Assembly (NCBI RefSeq): GCF_018604545.1
Contig: NZ_CP075896.1
Location: forward strand, 4,774,001-4,838,000
Reading direction: 5' to 3'
From: Streptomyces koelreuteriae
GTDB lineage: Bacteria > Actinomycetota > Actinomycetes > Streptomycetales > Streptomycetaceae
DNA length: 64,000 bases
In this document: positions 1 to 8,147 of the stretch, one piece after another
Position numbering within the stretch: position 1 is the stretch's first letter
Layout of the letters: every line of letters begins with the position of its first letter
Position numbers and translations under genes: made by a program
The notes under the pieces: generated by a model
Database searches by the model: none
Seen by the model: only the letters and a program-made list of their open reading frames with translations
What the model was told of the DNA's origin: nothing

Positions 1-746
1 TCGACGGCGACGACACCTACGACGCCGCACGCGCCCGTGACCTGGTGGACCTGCTCTTCGAGGGGCCCTACGACCAGGTCGTCGGCGCCCGCCGGGTGAC
101 CGCCGACGGGGCCTACCGGGCGGGGCACGCGGTCGGCAACAAGGTGCTCACCGGGGCCGTGCGGTCCCTGTTCGGCAACGACGTGACCGACATGCTCAGC
201 GGCTACCGGGTCTTCTCGCGGCGCTTCGTGAAGTCGTTCCCGGCGCTGGCCCGCGAGTTCGAGACCGAGACCGAGATGACGATCCACGCGCTGCACCTGC
301 GGCTGCCCACCGCCGAGGTCGTCGTGGACTACCGGGTCCGACCGGCCGGCGGCGAGAGCAAGCTGCGCACCTACCGGGACGGCTGGCGCATCCTGCGGGT
401 CATCCTCGATCTGGCGCGGCGCGAACGCCCCTCGCTCGTCCACACCGTGATCGCGGGCGTGCTGGCCCTGGTCTCGGTCATCCTCGGCATCCCCGTCATC
501 GCCGACTTCATCGAGACGGGCACCGTGCCCCGCGTCCCCACGGCGATCCTCGCCGCCGCCATCATGACCATCGCCGCGCTCGTCCTGCTCGTGGGCTACA
601 TCCTCGAGTCCCTCATGCACATGCGGCAGGAGCAGTCCCGCCTCGTGCACCTCTCCTACCCGGCCCCCGCCCGCGCGCCGGACCGCACCGCCCATGGCGC
701 CGGTACGGGCCCGGTGCCGGTCCGCAAGCCGGCCCACGGCGGCTGA
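1..746 (+). CDS. Family 2 glycosyltransferase, C-terminal part (truncated by window edge)
   Basis: The gene enters the window already open; its reading frame begins at base 3. The first visible residues form a D-G-D-D-T motif, the metal/nucleotide-sugar binding DxD of GT-A family 2 enzymes. Further on is the S-G-Y-R-V-F-S-R-R stretch seen in the acceptor region of polyprenyl-phosphate glycosyltransferases. Two hydrophobic segments near the C-terminus (about nt 435-515 and 535-615) suggest membrane anchoring in a GtrB/DPM-like arrangement, so it probably transfers a sugar to a lipid carrier or cell-surface glycan. The N-terminal half is outside the window, so donor sugar cannot be inferred. 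A strong hairpin follows the stop codon. Confidence 0.85.
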   Translation, partial: DGDDTYDAARARDLVDLLFEGPYDQVVGARRVTADGAYRAGHAVGNKVLTGAVRSLFGNDVTDMLSGYRVFSRRFVKSFPALAREFETETEMTIHALHLRLPTAEVVVDYRVRPAGGESKLRTYRDGWRILRVILDLARRERPSLVHTVIAGVLALVSVILGIPVIADFIETGTVPRVPTAILAAAIMTIAALVLLVGYILESLMHMRQEQSRLVHLSYPAPARAPDRTAHGAGTGPVPVRKPAHGG

Positions 747-796
747 GACCGCTGGATGCTGTGGGCGAATCGGCCGGGGTCCGGACCCTCTGTCGA

Positions 797-833
797 AAAC
801 CGTGAACACTTTCGCGGAAAGTGTTCACGGTTT
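797..833. terminator. Perfect 17-bp inverted repeat, probable bidirectional terminator
   Basis: A 17-bp arm (797-813) is repeated exactly in inverted form at 817-833 around a 3-nt loop. It lies 50 bp after the glycosyltransferase stop and 119 bp before the next gene. The stem is unusually AT-rich for this genome and is not followed by a U-tract. It may therefore be an operator for the downstream gene rather than, or as well as, a terminator. Confidence 0.6.
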
Positions 834-951
834 CCGGGGGAGGGGTGGGGGAGGGCGTGGCGTCCGTCGCCCCTGAAGAGGCGCACGCGCAGTACGATGA
901 TCGGAACCCCGCCTGCTGTACGGGGTCCCGTGACTGAGGAGATGCGTACCC

Positions 952-1512
952 GTGCCTGCCCGACTTCCTTCGTGGGCCTGGACGACCGGGCTGACCGTCG
1001 GAGCGATAGCCGCGGTGACGGTCCTGGCCGTGCAGGCGGACCGGGGCCCGCACCCCACCGCCTCGTCGGCCAAGCCGAAAAGCACGGCGTCGGCGGACAC
1101 GCAGCCCACCCCTACCGCGTCCGCCCCGACCCGGGTGCCCGACGGCTCCGGCACCGGCCGGCGCATCGTCTACTCCCTCGGCGAGAAGCGGGTGTGGCTG
1201 GTCGACGCGAGCGAGGGCAGCCGCCGTACGTTCACCGTGTGGCCGGGCACGGTCAACCCCGACCCCGGCTCGTACACGGTGTCGTCGCGCAATGAGGGCA
1301 CGACCGGCTCGGACGGCGTCCAGATCGAACACATCATGTACTTCGCCGCGAAGTCCGGTGTCTCCGTCGCCTTCTCCAACGCGGTCGACGGCGCCTCACC
1401 GCCGCCCGCCGCCTCCGGCACGCAGACGGGCGGAGTCCGGATGCGGAAGGCGGACGGCACGGCACTGTGGGCGTTCGGCACCGTCGGTACGACGGTGACC
1501 GTGGTCAGGTAG
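952..1512 (+). CDS. Exported or membrane-anchored protein of unknown function
   Basis: 186 residues, GTG start, with GAGGAG at 936-941 at suitable spacing. The N-terminus has a short basic stretch and one hydrophobic segment (about residues 8-26). A Ser/Thr/Pro/Ala-rich linker (about 35-65) follows, then a folded domain. The layout is that of a signal-anchored extracytoplasmic protein. The domain (Y-S-L-G-E-K-R-V-W-L-V, then a P-G-T...P-G-x-Y segment) recalls the first half of L,D-transpeptidase (YkuD) folds, but no catalytic Cys/His motif is present, so no enzymatic role is assigned. Its stop overlaps by 8 bp the 3' end of the convergent DUF2165 gene. Confidence 0.75.
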   Translation: MPARLPSWAWTTGLTVGAIAAVTVLAVQADRGPHPTASSAKPKSTASADTQPTPTASAPTRVPDGSGTGRRIVYSLGEKRVWLVDASEGSRRTFTVWPGTVNPDPGSYTVSSRNEGTTGSDGVQIEHIMYFAAKSGVSVAFSNAVDGASPPPAASGTQTGGVRMRKADGTALWAFGTVGTTVTVVR

Positions 1513-2017
1513 AAGAGGATTCCGTACGCGGGCCCGACAACTGGTTGACGATCAGCACGACACCGCTGAACAGGAAGACCCGGGTCGCCGCGTCCAGCCC
1601 GTTCCAGCTCTTCGACTGCCACATCGAGAACCACTCGCCGCCGACCCCGATGAACCCGGCCCCGAACAGCAACATCACCATCAGCAGCCCGTACGTCGAC
1701 ACCTGCCGGGCGCGCCGCTGATCACGTCTGGCCCACAGCCAGCTCCCCGCTATGAGGGCGAACGCGGCGACGGTCTCCCACGCGATGATCGCGATATAGG
1801 CGGCGTCCTGAAGTGTCTCGCTGGTGATGGCCCGCCACATCAGGTCCTCGTCCTTGAACGTGGTGTCCATGGCGAGCACATGCCGGACGAACTGCTGGTT
1901 GGTGCCGAAGTCGGTGATGTTCCCGAAGGCGACGAGCGTCATGTAGAGGGCGATGGTGGCGGTGAGCAGCGTGGCGGCAAGAGGCAGCGTGCCGCGTGAA
2001 GTGGGGGAGGTGGCCAT
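1505..2017 (-). CDS. DUF2165 small integral membrane protein
   Basis: 170 residues with four hydrophobic segments and the G-N-x-T-D-x-x-x-N-x-x-F-V-x-H-V-L-x-M-D-T loop of DUF2165 membrane proteins, whose function is unknown. An upstream in-frame ATG at 2026 is directly abutted by the purine-rich GGGGAGA. The ATG at 2017 stands 9 nt from it, so 2017 is taken as the start. The gene converges on, and overlaps by 8 bp, the preceding exported-protein gene. It diverges from the ATPase gene at 2101, so the 83-bp gap should hold both promoters. Confidence 0.75.
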   Translation of the reverse strand: MATSPTSRGTLPLAATLLTATIALYMTLVAFGNITDFGTNQQFVRHVLAMDTTFKDEDLMWRAITSETLQDAAYIAIIAWETVAAFALIAGSWLWARRDQRRARQVSTYGLLMVMLLFGAGFIGVGGEWFSMWQSKSWNGLDAATRVFLFSGVVLIVNQLSGPRTESSST

Positions 2018-2100
2018 GCCGATCATTCTCCCCGGACGCCGGGGCGAGCGCGAGACAATGACGACGGAAGCCGACCGGGCGAGACGAGGGGAACGTACGG

Positions 2101-4608
2101 ATGGCGCAGCCGGGACCGTCGATGCAGGACCTGATACGGCAACGCACCCGGGCCGGCTTCGTCGGCAGGAGCGCCGAACGGGCCCTGTTCCGCGCCAACT
2201 TCGCCACCGCCCTGCACGACGAACGCCACCGCTTCCGCTTCCATGTGCACGGCAACGCGGGCGTCGGAAAGACCTTTCTGGTGCGGGAGTTGGAGCAGAT
2301 CGCCCGTGAACAGGGCGCGCTGACCGCGTACGTGGACGACAGCGCCGGCAGCGTGCCGGAGGTGATGGCGGAGATCAGCCGTCAGTTCGCCGCGCAGGGG
2401 CACAGGCTGAAGGAACTGAACCGCCTGCTCGCCGCCCACGAGGAGCGCCGCCACGAGGCGGCTCTGGCCGCCCTCGCCACCCTCGACGGGCAGGCGGCGG
2501 ACACCGGCCCGTCGACGGGCGGGAGAGCGGTGGCCCGGGGCGGAATGATCGCGCTGGGGATGGTCCCGGTCGTCGGCCCCCTCGCGGGCATGCTCGACGC
2601 GGAGCAGTTCGCGGGCGGAGTGGACCGGTTCCGCGAGAGCGTCATGGCCCGCTTCCGCAACCACGAGGACGTGCAACTGGTCTTCGCCCCGGAGCAGGTG
2701 CTGACCCCGGTGCTCCTGCGCGAACTCGCGGACGCGGCGGCGTCGGCCCCCTGGATCGCCCTCTTCCTCGACACGTACGAGCGCACGGCCCCGTATCTGG
2801 ACCACTGGCTGCACGAGACGATGACGACCGACCGCCACGGGGCCGTCCCCGCCACACTCGTCGTGGTCACGGCGGGCCAACGCCCCCTGGGCGCGACCCG
2901 CTGGGGCGGGGTGCGGGACTTCGTGGCGGAAGTACCCCTGGCCCCCTTCACCGAGGACGAGGCCCGCGGACTGCTGGCCGGCAAGGGCGTGACCGCCGAA
3001 CCGGTCGTCGAGGAGGTACTGCGCCTCAGCGGCGGCCTCCCCGTCCTGGTCTCCACCCTCGCCGAGTCCCGCCCCACCGACGCGGACGACGTGGGCGACC
3101 CCAGCGCCACGGCGGTCGACCGCTTCCTGAAGTGGGAGCAGGACCCGGCACGCCGGGCCGCCGCGCTGTCCTGCGCACTGCCGAGATGGCTCGACGGCGA
3201 TGTGTTCCGGGCGGCGGCCGACTGCCCCGAAGAGGAACTGGCCTCCCTCTACACGTGGTTGCGGGGCATGCCGTTCGTCGTCGAGCGGGGCGGGGGACGG
3301 CTGCGCTACCACGACGTCGTACGAGCGCCGATGCTGCGCGCCGAACGGCGACGGTCCCCACGCGAATGGGCCGGGCGGCAGCGACGGCTGGCACGGACGT
3401 TCAGGGAATGGCGGGAGGAGACCGGACGGGGGCTGGAGGACCTCTGGGCGGACGACACCTGGCGGGACCTGCGCCAGGCCGAGGCGTACCACCTCCTCTG
3501 CGCGGGCGACCGGGACGCACTGCCGCAGGCCCTGCGGGACTTCGTCCACGCCTGCGGCGCCGGTGAGGTCATGGCCGTGCGATGGGCCCGCGTCCTGGTG
3601 GACGCCGGACAGGACGCCGACGCGGAGCCGGTGGCCGAATGGGGAAGGAAGCTGACAACGGCACTCGACACGGAGAGCATCGCCGCGGCACTCGCCCTGC
3701 TGCTGAGCCACGCCGCACTCGACGCCCCGGACCAGGCCCGGGCCCGGGTGATCCGGGGCGACGAACTGCGCGGCGCGGGCGCGTACACGGATGCCCTCGC
3801 CGAGTACGACCGGGCCGTCGCCCTCGATCCCGATCTGGCCGTCGCCTACCGCTACCGGGCCGGGATCCGCGGGGACCTGGGCGACCACGACGCGGCGATC
3901 GCCGACCTCGACCGGGCCGTGGCGCTGGAGCCGAACCACGCCGGGTACGTCGCCCTGCGCGGCGAGCACCACCGCATCGCCCGGCACGACACGGAGGCGC
4001 TCCGGGACCTGACCGAAGCGATCCGCCTGGACCCGGCCAACGATTTCGCCTGGGCGTCCCGGGGCGCCACACACGAACGCCGGGGAGACCTGGACGCCGC
4101 CCTCTCCGACCTGGGCCGATCCCTGGACCTCAAGCCGGACTACGCCTGGGCCCTAGCCCGCCGCGCCCGCGTGTGGCGGTCCCTCGGCGACTCCGCCCGC
4201 CAACTGGCCGACCTCGACCGCGCCCTCGCCCTGACCCCCGACTGGCCGTGGGCCCGCTGCGAACGAGGCGACGCCCTGCGCACGGCCGGCCGCGACGAGG
4301 AAGCCGTCGCCGACCTCACCCACGCGCTCGCCCTGGACCCCGCCTACACCTCGGCGTACGCCAGCCGCGGCGCGTCCCTCGCCCACCTCGGCCGCCACAC
4401 CGAAGCCCTCGCGGACCTGAACCGCGCAGTGGAACTCCGCCCGACCTACGTCTGGGCCCTGTGCCGCCGCGCCGCGCTCCACGCGACCATGGACCAGCAC
4501 CAACAGGCCCGGGCGGACGTGGAACACGTACGCGACCTGGACCCCGGCGCCTTGCAACGCCTCCCGGATCCGGACCGCGCGGTACTGGGCCCGTTCCTCA
4601 CGGGGTGA
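2101..4608 (+). CDS. P-loop ATPase with C-terminal tetratricopeptide repeats
   Basis: 835 residues. A Walker A motif (G-N-A-G-V-G-K-T, residues 51-58) follows a conserved F-V-G-R-S-x-E sensor-type segment. A hydrophobic strand ending L-F-L-D-T-Y-E (about 220-226) is the Walker B candidate. The middle is an all-helical region. From about residue 550 to 820 there are roughly eight consecutive 34-residue TPR units with the A-L-x-D-L-x-R-A-x-x-L-x-P signature. The architecture is of a signal-transducing NTPase with a protein-binding superhelix, similar in outline to STAND ATPases, but there is no recognisable N-terminal effector domain or DNA-binding domain. GAGGGGAAC precedes the ATG. Partner and trigger are unknown. 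Confidence 0.8.
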   Translation: MAQPGPSMQDLIRQRTRAGFVGRSAERALFRANFATALHDERHRFRFHVHGNAGVGKTFLVRELEQIAREQGALTAYVDDSAGSVPEVMAEISRQFAAQGHRLKELNRLLAAHEERRHEAALAALATLDGQAADTGPSTGGRAVARGGMIALGMVPVVGPLAGMLDAEQFAGGVDRFRESVMARFRNHEDVQLVFAPEQVLTPVLLRELADAAASAPWIALFLDTYERTAPYLDHWLHETMTTDRHGAVPATLVVVTAGQRPLGATRWGGVRDFVAEVPLAPFTEDEARGLLAGKGVTAEPVVEEVLRLSGGLPVLVSTLAESRPTDADDVGDPSATAVDRFLKWEQDPARRAAALSCALPRWLDGDVFRAAADCPEEELASLYTWLRGMPFVVERGGGRLRYHDVVRAPMLRAERRRSPREWAGRQRRLARTFREWREETGRGLEDLWADDTWRDLRQAEAYHLLCAGDRDALPQALRDFVHACGAGEVMAVRWARVLVDAGQDADAEPVAEWGRKLTTALDTESIAAALALLLSHAALDAPDQARARVIRGDELRGAGAYTDALAEYDRAVALDPDLAVAYRYRAGIRGDLGDHDAAIADLDRAVALEPNHAGYVALRGEHHRIARHDTEALRDLTEAIRLDPANDFAWASRGATHERRGDLDAALSDLGRSLDLKPDYAWALARRARVWRSLGDSARQLADLDRALALTPDWPWARCERGDALRTAGRDEEAVADLTHALALDPAYTSAYASRGASLAHLGRHTEALADLNRAVELRPTYVWALCRRAALHATMDQHQQARADVEHVRDLDPGALQRLPDPDRAVLGPFLTG

Positions 4609-4704
4609 ACATCGCCCCCGTCCCAGGGGTGTACATGACTCCACCCCCGAGACGGAGGACAGCCGGAGCGAGAATCGACACCCCTCCCCGTAGCGTCCTG
4701 AGCC

Positions 4705-5790
4705 ATGAAGACCCCTGCCTTACTCCTGGCGCTTCTCACGGGGATGGCCGTCGCCGCCCCCCACCCCACCTCCCACGCGACCACGTGGAACTGCGAGGCG
4801 CCTCCGGGCCTGCAACACGCCTTGGACGAGCTCACCGGGAGACACCAACTCGCCGGAGCGGCGGCCGAGGTGACCGACCCGTCCTGCGGCCGCTGGACCT
4901 CCGCAGCCGGCCGGGCCGACCTCCGCACCGGACGGCCCATGAACGCCGAGGACCGTCTCCGCATCGGCAGCGTCACCAAGACCTTCACCGCCACCACGGT
5001 CCTGCAACTGGCGGACTGCCTCCCCGGCCTCGTCCAGGGCAACGGCTACGACGGCCGCGACATCACCGTGCGGGACCTTCTCCGCCACACCAGCGGACTC
5101 CCCGACCACGGCGACTCGCTGGCCACCGCCGACATCGACTGGCTGCGCCACCACCAGTTCACACCCCGAGAACTGGTCTCCCGGGCCCTGCAACTGCCGC
5201 CCCCCAAGGCCACATGGCACTACTCGACCACGAACTACATCCTGGCGGGCCTGGTCATCGAAAAGGTCACAGGCCACCCGGCGGAGAAGGAGATCTCCCG
5301 CCGGATCATCAAGCCCCTGAAACTGCGCGACACGTACTGGCCCGGCGACTCCGAGCACATCCGCGGTCGCCACTCCCGCAGCTACTTCACGACCGAGCGC
5401 GTGGACGGCACCGAGTGGAACACCTCGGCGGGCGGCGTGGGCGGCGCGCTGATCTCCACGCCCCGGGACGTGAACACGTTCTTCGAGGCCCTCCTGAACG
5501 GCCGTCTCCTCTCACGCCCCGGGCTGGCCGAGATGCGCAACACGGTCCCGGGCGACCCCGACCGACTGGGCCCGGACGGCCGCTACGGCCTCGGCCTGAT
5601 CACCTCGCCCCTGTCCTGCGGAGACCACTGGACCGGCCACACCGGCTCCGTACGAGGCGGCCACAACACGATCTCCGCCGCCGCCCCCGACGGCCGTCAG
5701 GTCACCCTCGTCATCAACGAGTCCCCACGCACGGACGCGACCACGACGTCCCTCATCGCCGCGGTCGACACGGCACTCTGCGCGGACTGA
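4705..5790 (+). CDS. Secreted serine hydrolase, class C beta-lactamase / D,D-carboxypeptidase family
   Basis: 361 residues with a cleavable signal peptide (residues 1-25). The active-site S-x-x-K is S89-V-T-K92. The second motif, usually Y-x-N, is Y173-S-T in an otherwise well aligned block resembling the Streptomyces R61 carboxypeptidase, so the usual Asn is replaced by Thr. An H-T-G triad late in the protein matches the third motif. It probably acts outside the membrane on peptidoglycan stem peptides, or as an esterase. Codon 6 (4720-4722) is TTA, so translation should depend on the bldA leucyl-tRNA. The last 94 bp are overlapped on the other strand by a DUF397 gene. Confidence 0.85.
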   Translation: MKTPALLLALLTGMAVAAPHPTSHATTWNCEAPPGLQHALDELTGRHQLAGAAAEVTDPSCGRWTSAAGRADLRTGRPMNAEDRLRIGSVTKTFTATTVLQLADCLPGLVQGNGYDGRDITVRDLLRHTSGLPDHGDSLATADIDWLRHHQFTPRELVSRALQLPPPKATWHYSTTNYILAGLVIEKVTGHPAEKEISRRIIKPLKLRDTYWPGDSEHIRGRHSRSYFTTERVDGTEWNTSAGGVGGALISTPRDVNTFFEALLNGRLLSRPGLAEMRNTVPGDPDRLGPDGRYGLGLITSPLSCGDHWTGHTGSVRGGHNTISAAAPDGRQVTLVINESPRTDATTTSLIAAVDTALCAD

Positions 5791-5957
5791 GTATCCAGAA
5801 ACTCGGACCAGGCACCGCCGGTGAATGCCAGACGGGCGCCGTCCCTGTTCTTGGAGTCGCGGATGTGGATGGTGGGGTGGGATATGGCGACCTCGACGCA
5901 ATCAGCGTCGTCGTTGCCGCTGTAGCTGCTCTTGAACCAGTCGAGTTGGGTGCCCAC
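5697..5957 (-). CDS. DUF397 protein, copy 1 (with read-through C-terminal extension)
   Basis: 86 residues. Residues 1-58 are a complete DUF397 domain (W-F-K-S-S-Y-S, then C-V-E-V-A, then R-D-S-K, then W-x-x-F). The last ~25 residues are encoded antisense to the 3' end of the neighbouring hydrolase gene and do not belong to the family. It looks as if the ancestral stop was lost and translation continues to the next chance stop. The GTG start lies 10 bp after the stop of copy 2, so the two genes and the upstream XRE gene form one operon. DUF397 proteins accompany WhiJ-type regulators; a role in modulating the neighbouring regulator is inferred from that association. Confidence 0.7.
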   Translation of the reverse strand: MGTQLDWFKSSYSGNDDADCVEVAISHPTIHIRDSKNRDGARLAFTGGAWSEFLDTQSAQSAVSTAAMRDVVVASVRGDSLMTRVT

Positions 5958-6150
5958 GCCGCTGCTCTCAGTGCTCCGCCGCGAGTATCAGGAACTCGGA
6001 CCAGGCACCGCCGGTGACGGCCAGGTGCGCGCCGTCCTTGTTCTTGGAGTCGCGGATGTGGATCGTGGGGTGGGATATGGCGACCTCGACGCAATCAGGA
6101 CCGTCGTTGCTGCTGTAGCTGCTCTTGAACCAGTCGAGCTCAGTGGTCAC
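5795..6150 (-). repeat. Tandem duplication of a DUF397 gene
   Basis: The segment 5795-5957 and the segment 5983-6150 align along their whole length with about 90% identity by eye, including synonymous sites. This indicates a recent in-place duplication of the small gene downstream of the XRE regulator. Confidence 0.85.
5968..6150 (-). CDS. DUF397 protein, copy 2
   Basis: 60 residues, the usual full length for the family, with the same W-F-K-S-S-Y-S...C-V-E-V-A...I-R-D-S-K...W-S-E-F core as copy 1. The GTG start overlaps the TGA of the XRE regulator as GTGA (6147-6150), implying translational coupling and a fixed ratio with that regulator. Known family context: small acidic partners of XRE/DUF5753 regulators, such as AbaA-like proteins of Streptomyces development loci. 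Confidence 0.85.
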   Translation of the reverse strand: MTTELDWFKSSYSSNDGPDCVEVAISHPTIHIRDSKNKDGAHLAVTGGAWSEFLILAAEH

Positions 6151-6959
6151 GTCTCTTCTCCCAGAACTTTCTCAATGAAGGCCAGGGACTCCCGGGGTGA
6201 GAGGGCCTGGGCCCGGATCATTCCATAGCGCATGTCGAGGATCTGGGCCTCCCGCGGGTCGCTGATCACCCGGTTGTGCAACTGAGCCTCGAAGTGCCCC
6301 AGTGTCTTGCCCTCCTGGAGCTTCAGCACCCGGAACGGCCCCGCCATACCCGCGTGGTCCTCCCGGTCCGTCGGCATGACCTGGATCGACACATGCCGCA
6401 ACTTGGCGACCTCCAACAGGTGTTCGAGCTGTTGGCGCAGCACCATTCTGCCCCCGATCGGCCGCCGTAGCGTCGTCTCTTCCTGGACAAAGGTGATGAG
6501 CGCTCGCGGCACGCGATCGAAGACGGCCTTCCGCGCCATGCGTGCGGCGACGTGCCGCTCGATCTCGTCCTCGGTGAATGCCGGCCGCCGCATGCCGTAC
6601 AACGCCTGGGCGTACTCCGGTGTCTGGAGCAGTCCGTGGATCTGGTGGTTGTCGTAGGCCCCGAGTTCGACGGCCTCGTCCTCCAGCTTCGCCAGGTCCC
6701 TCACCTTCTTGGGATACCGGGCCTTCTCCACGTCCTCCTTCATCACGGCGAGTTTCCCGCCCGCCCCCAACACCTCATCCGCCTTGTCCAGGAAGTCCGG
6801 CTTGGGAACGCGCCGAGCGCGCTCCACCGACGAGACCATCTCCTCCCCGTACCCGATGGCGGAGCCCAACTCCGCCTGCCGCATCCCCGCGGCCTCGCGC
6901 CACATCTTGATCTGCCGACCGACCGTCCTCAGTACGGCCGCCGCTTCCTCGTCCTCCAC
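6147..6959 (-). CDS. XRE-family regulator with DUF5753 domain (WhiJ-like)
   Basis: 270 residues from a GTG at 6959, preceded by a strong GGAGGGG. A longer frame begins at 7016 but has no such site. The N-terminal helix-turn-helix covers about residues 10-65 (M-R-Q-A-E-L-G...M-V-S-S-V-E-R). The rest is the DUF5753 ligand/partner domain with the H-G-L-L-Q-T-P-E-Y-A and V-Q-V-M-P blocks typical of the family. It is operonic with two DUF397 genes (GTGA overlap) and diverges from a HATPase gene. This is the classic Streptomyces whiJ-type gene set, so it is likely a DNA-binding repressor whose activity the DUF397 partner modulates. Confidence 0.9.
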   Translation of the reverse strand: MEDEEAAAVLRTVGRQIKMWREAAGMRQAELGSAIGYGEEMVSSVERARRVPKPDFLDKADEVLGAGGKLAVMKEDVEKARYPKKVRDLAKLEDEAVELGAYDNHQIHGLLQTPEYAQALYGMRRPAFTEDEIERHVAARMARKAVFDRVPRALITFVQEETTLRRPIGGRMVLRQQLEHLLEVAKLRHVSIQVMPTDREDHAGMAGPFRVLKLQEGKTLGHFEAQLHNRVISDPREAQILDMRYGMIRAQALSPRESLAFIEKVLGEET

Positions 6960-7073
6960 GCTTCCCCTCCACTGACGTACGAGCCGTACGACCCCGTCAG
7001 GCGCCCGGACAGTCACGCTCCGTACCGAGGTCGTTGCTGTTCAGAGTAAGAACGACCGACCACGCTGGGTGAC

Positions 7074-7523
7074 ATGAGTCAGAAATCCCTCGCGGAAATC
7101 ACCACCCCCGTACGCCACTTCACGATCCAGTTGTCCGCCACTCGAAGAGGTGCTCGACTGGCGCGGCTGCTCACCGCACGCCAACTCGACGAGTGGGGTG
7201 AGCCGTACGACGCCGCCGCGCAGGTCGTGGCGGAGCTGGCGTCCAACGCCGTGCTGCACGGACACGTCCGGGGCAGGGACTTCCGGCTCGGCCTGAAGCT
7301 GCGCCCCGACCGCGTGCTCCGCATCGAGGTCACGGACGCCCGGGGCGACCGGATCCCGCGCGTCCCCGACCCGGTGGAGAAGGACACCGAGGGCGGCAGG
7401 GGCTTACGCATCGTCGAGGCGTACACGGACCGCTGGGGCGTGACGGAAGCGCCGGCGAACGCCAAGACGGTCTGGGCTGAACTGGTTCTGCGCAACGGTG
7501 ACTTGCCACCCTCGTCGATCTAG
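7074..7523 (+). CDS. HATPase-fold regulatory protein (RsbW-like anti-sigma / kinase family)
   Basis: 149 residues with the Bergerat ATP-binding motifs: the N box E-L-A-S-N-A-V-L-H, the G1-type D-A-R-G, and the G-G-R-G-L-R-I-V glycine box. Such single-domain proteins are common next to WhiJ-like XRE and DUF397 genes and are thought to act as anti-sigma-like protein kinases or sequestering proteins; no sigma factor is nearby. The leucine of the glycine box is encoded by TTA at 7404-7406, a rare codon that ties expression to bldA and so to late growth. It diverges from the XRE gene with a 114-bp shared promoter region. Confidence 0.85.
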   Translation: MSQKSLAEITTPVRHFTIQLSATRRGARLARLLTARQLDEWGEPYDAAAQVVAELASNAVLHGHVRGRDFRLGLKLRPDRVLRIEVTDARGDRIPRVPDPVEKDTEGGRGLRIVEAYTDRWGVTEAPANAKTVWAELVLRNGDLPPSSI

Positions 7524-7532
7524 GGTGATCGG

Positions 7533-8147
7533 ATGGACGTGGGGTCGGTGTTGATAGCCGTAGCCGGTGTGGCGGGAACTCTCGGGGGCGCGCTGCTCAC
7601 CCAACGGGGCGCCGAGAAGGCCAAGCGGCGCGAGCTGGAGATGACGCAGACCATCCAGGAGGCCCGCGAGAACCGCGACCTCCGGCGCCGCTGCTACACG
7701 GAACTCCACCGCGACGCCCGCCAGTTCTGCACCGCGCTCAGCCGGCAGCTGTACGTCCTACGGGACCGCACCCCCGGCGACGAGGACATCCAGTCCCTGG
7801 AAGCGGCCAAGGACACCTACCGCGACCGCTGGTCCGAGGCGCTGATGATCGCCCCTGACCCGGTGATCACCCCGGCCCGAGACGTGAACGGCGCCCTCAA
7901 CAGGGTCTACGGCCAGATCAAACGCCTGGAACAGGCGAACCCACGCCCCGGCGAGACCCTGCGCTCCGCCGCCGAGGCCCAGCACGCCATCTGGACACTG
8001 ATAGCCGCCACGAGAGAAGCGATGCGCCGCGACCTCGGGATCACGGCCGAATCAGAGGACCGCCCCCACTCCTCCAGCGACGCCGACACGTTCTTCCGGG
8101 ACTTCGACAACCCGAACGAGGACACCGGCGCCCGACCCTCGTCCTAG
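7533..8147 (+). CDS. Membrane-anchored helical protein of unknown function
   Basis: 204 residues. One N-terminal hydrophobic helix (about 4-24) is followed by a basic, strongly helical region (R-G-A-E-K-A-K-R-R-E-L-E) and a mostly helical cytoplasmic body. It starts 9 bp after the HATPase gene and is probably co-transcribed. The same plan, one TM helix and then a charged coiled region, is seen in the protein at 37257-37820. Its TAG stop shares the palindrome CTAG with the TAG of the convergent GNAT gene. No domain recognised. Confidence 0.7.
   Translation: MDVGSVLIAVAGVAGTLGGALLTQRGAEKAKRRELEMTQTIQEARENRDLRRRCYTELHRDARQFCTALSRQLYVLRDRTPGDEDIQSLEAAKDTYRDRWSEALMIAPDPVITPARDVNGALNRVYGQIKRLEQANPRPGETLRSAAEAQHAIWTLIAATREAMRRDLGITAESEDRPHSSSDADTFFRDFDNPNEDTGARPSS

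Noticed and set aside
2023..4074. 683-codon open frame antisense to the ATPase-TPR gene
   Set aside because: Its codon positions mirror the GC3 pattern of the sense gene, its sequence is Gly/Arg/Val-rich low complexity, and the sense strand has clear Walker and TPR motifs.
5785..6020. Forward-strand open frame continuing beyond the serine hydrolase
   Set aside because: The sequence is fully explained by DUF397 genes on the reverse strand; the forward reading has no start signal.
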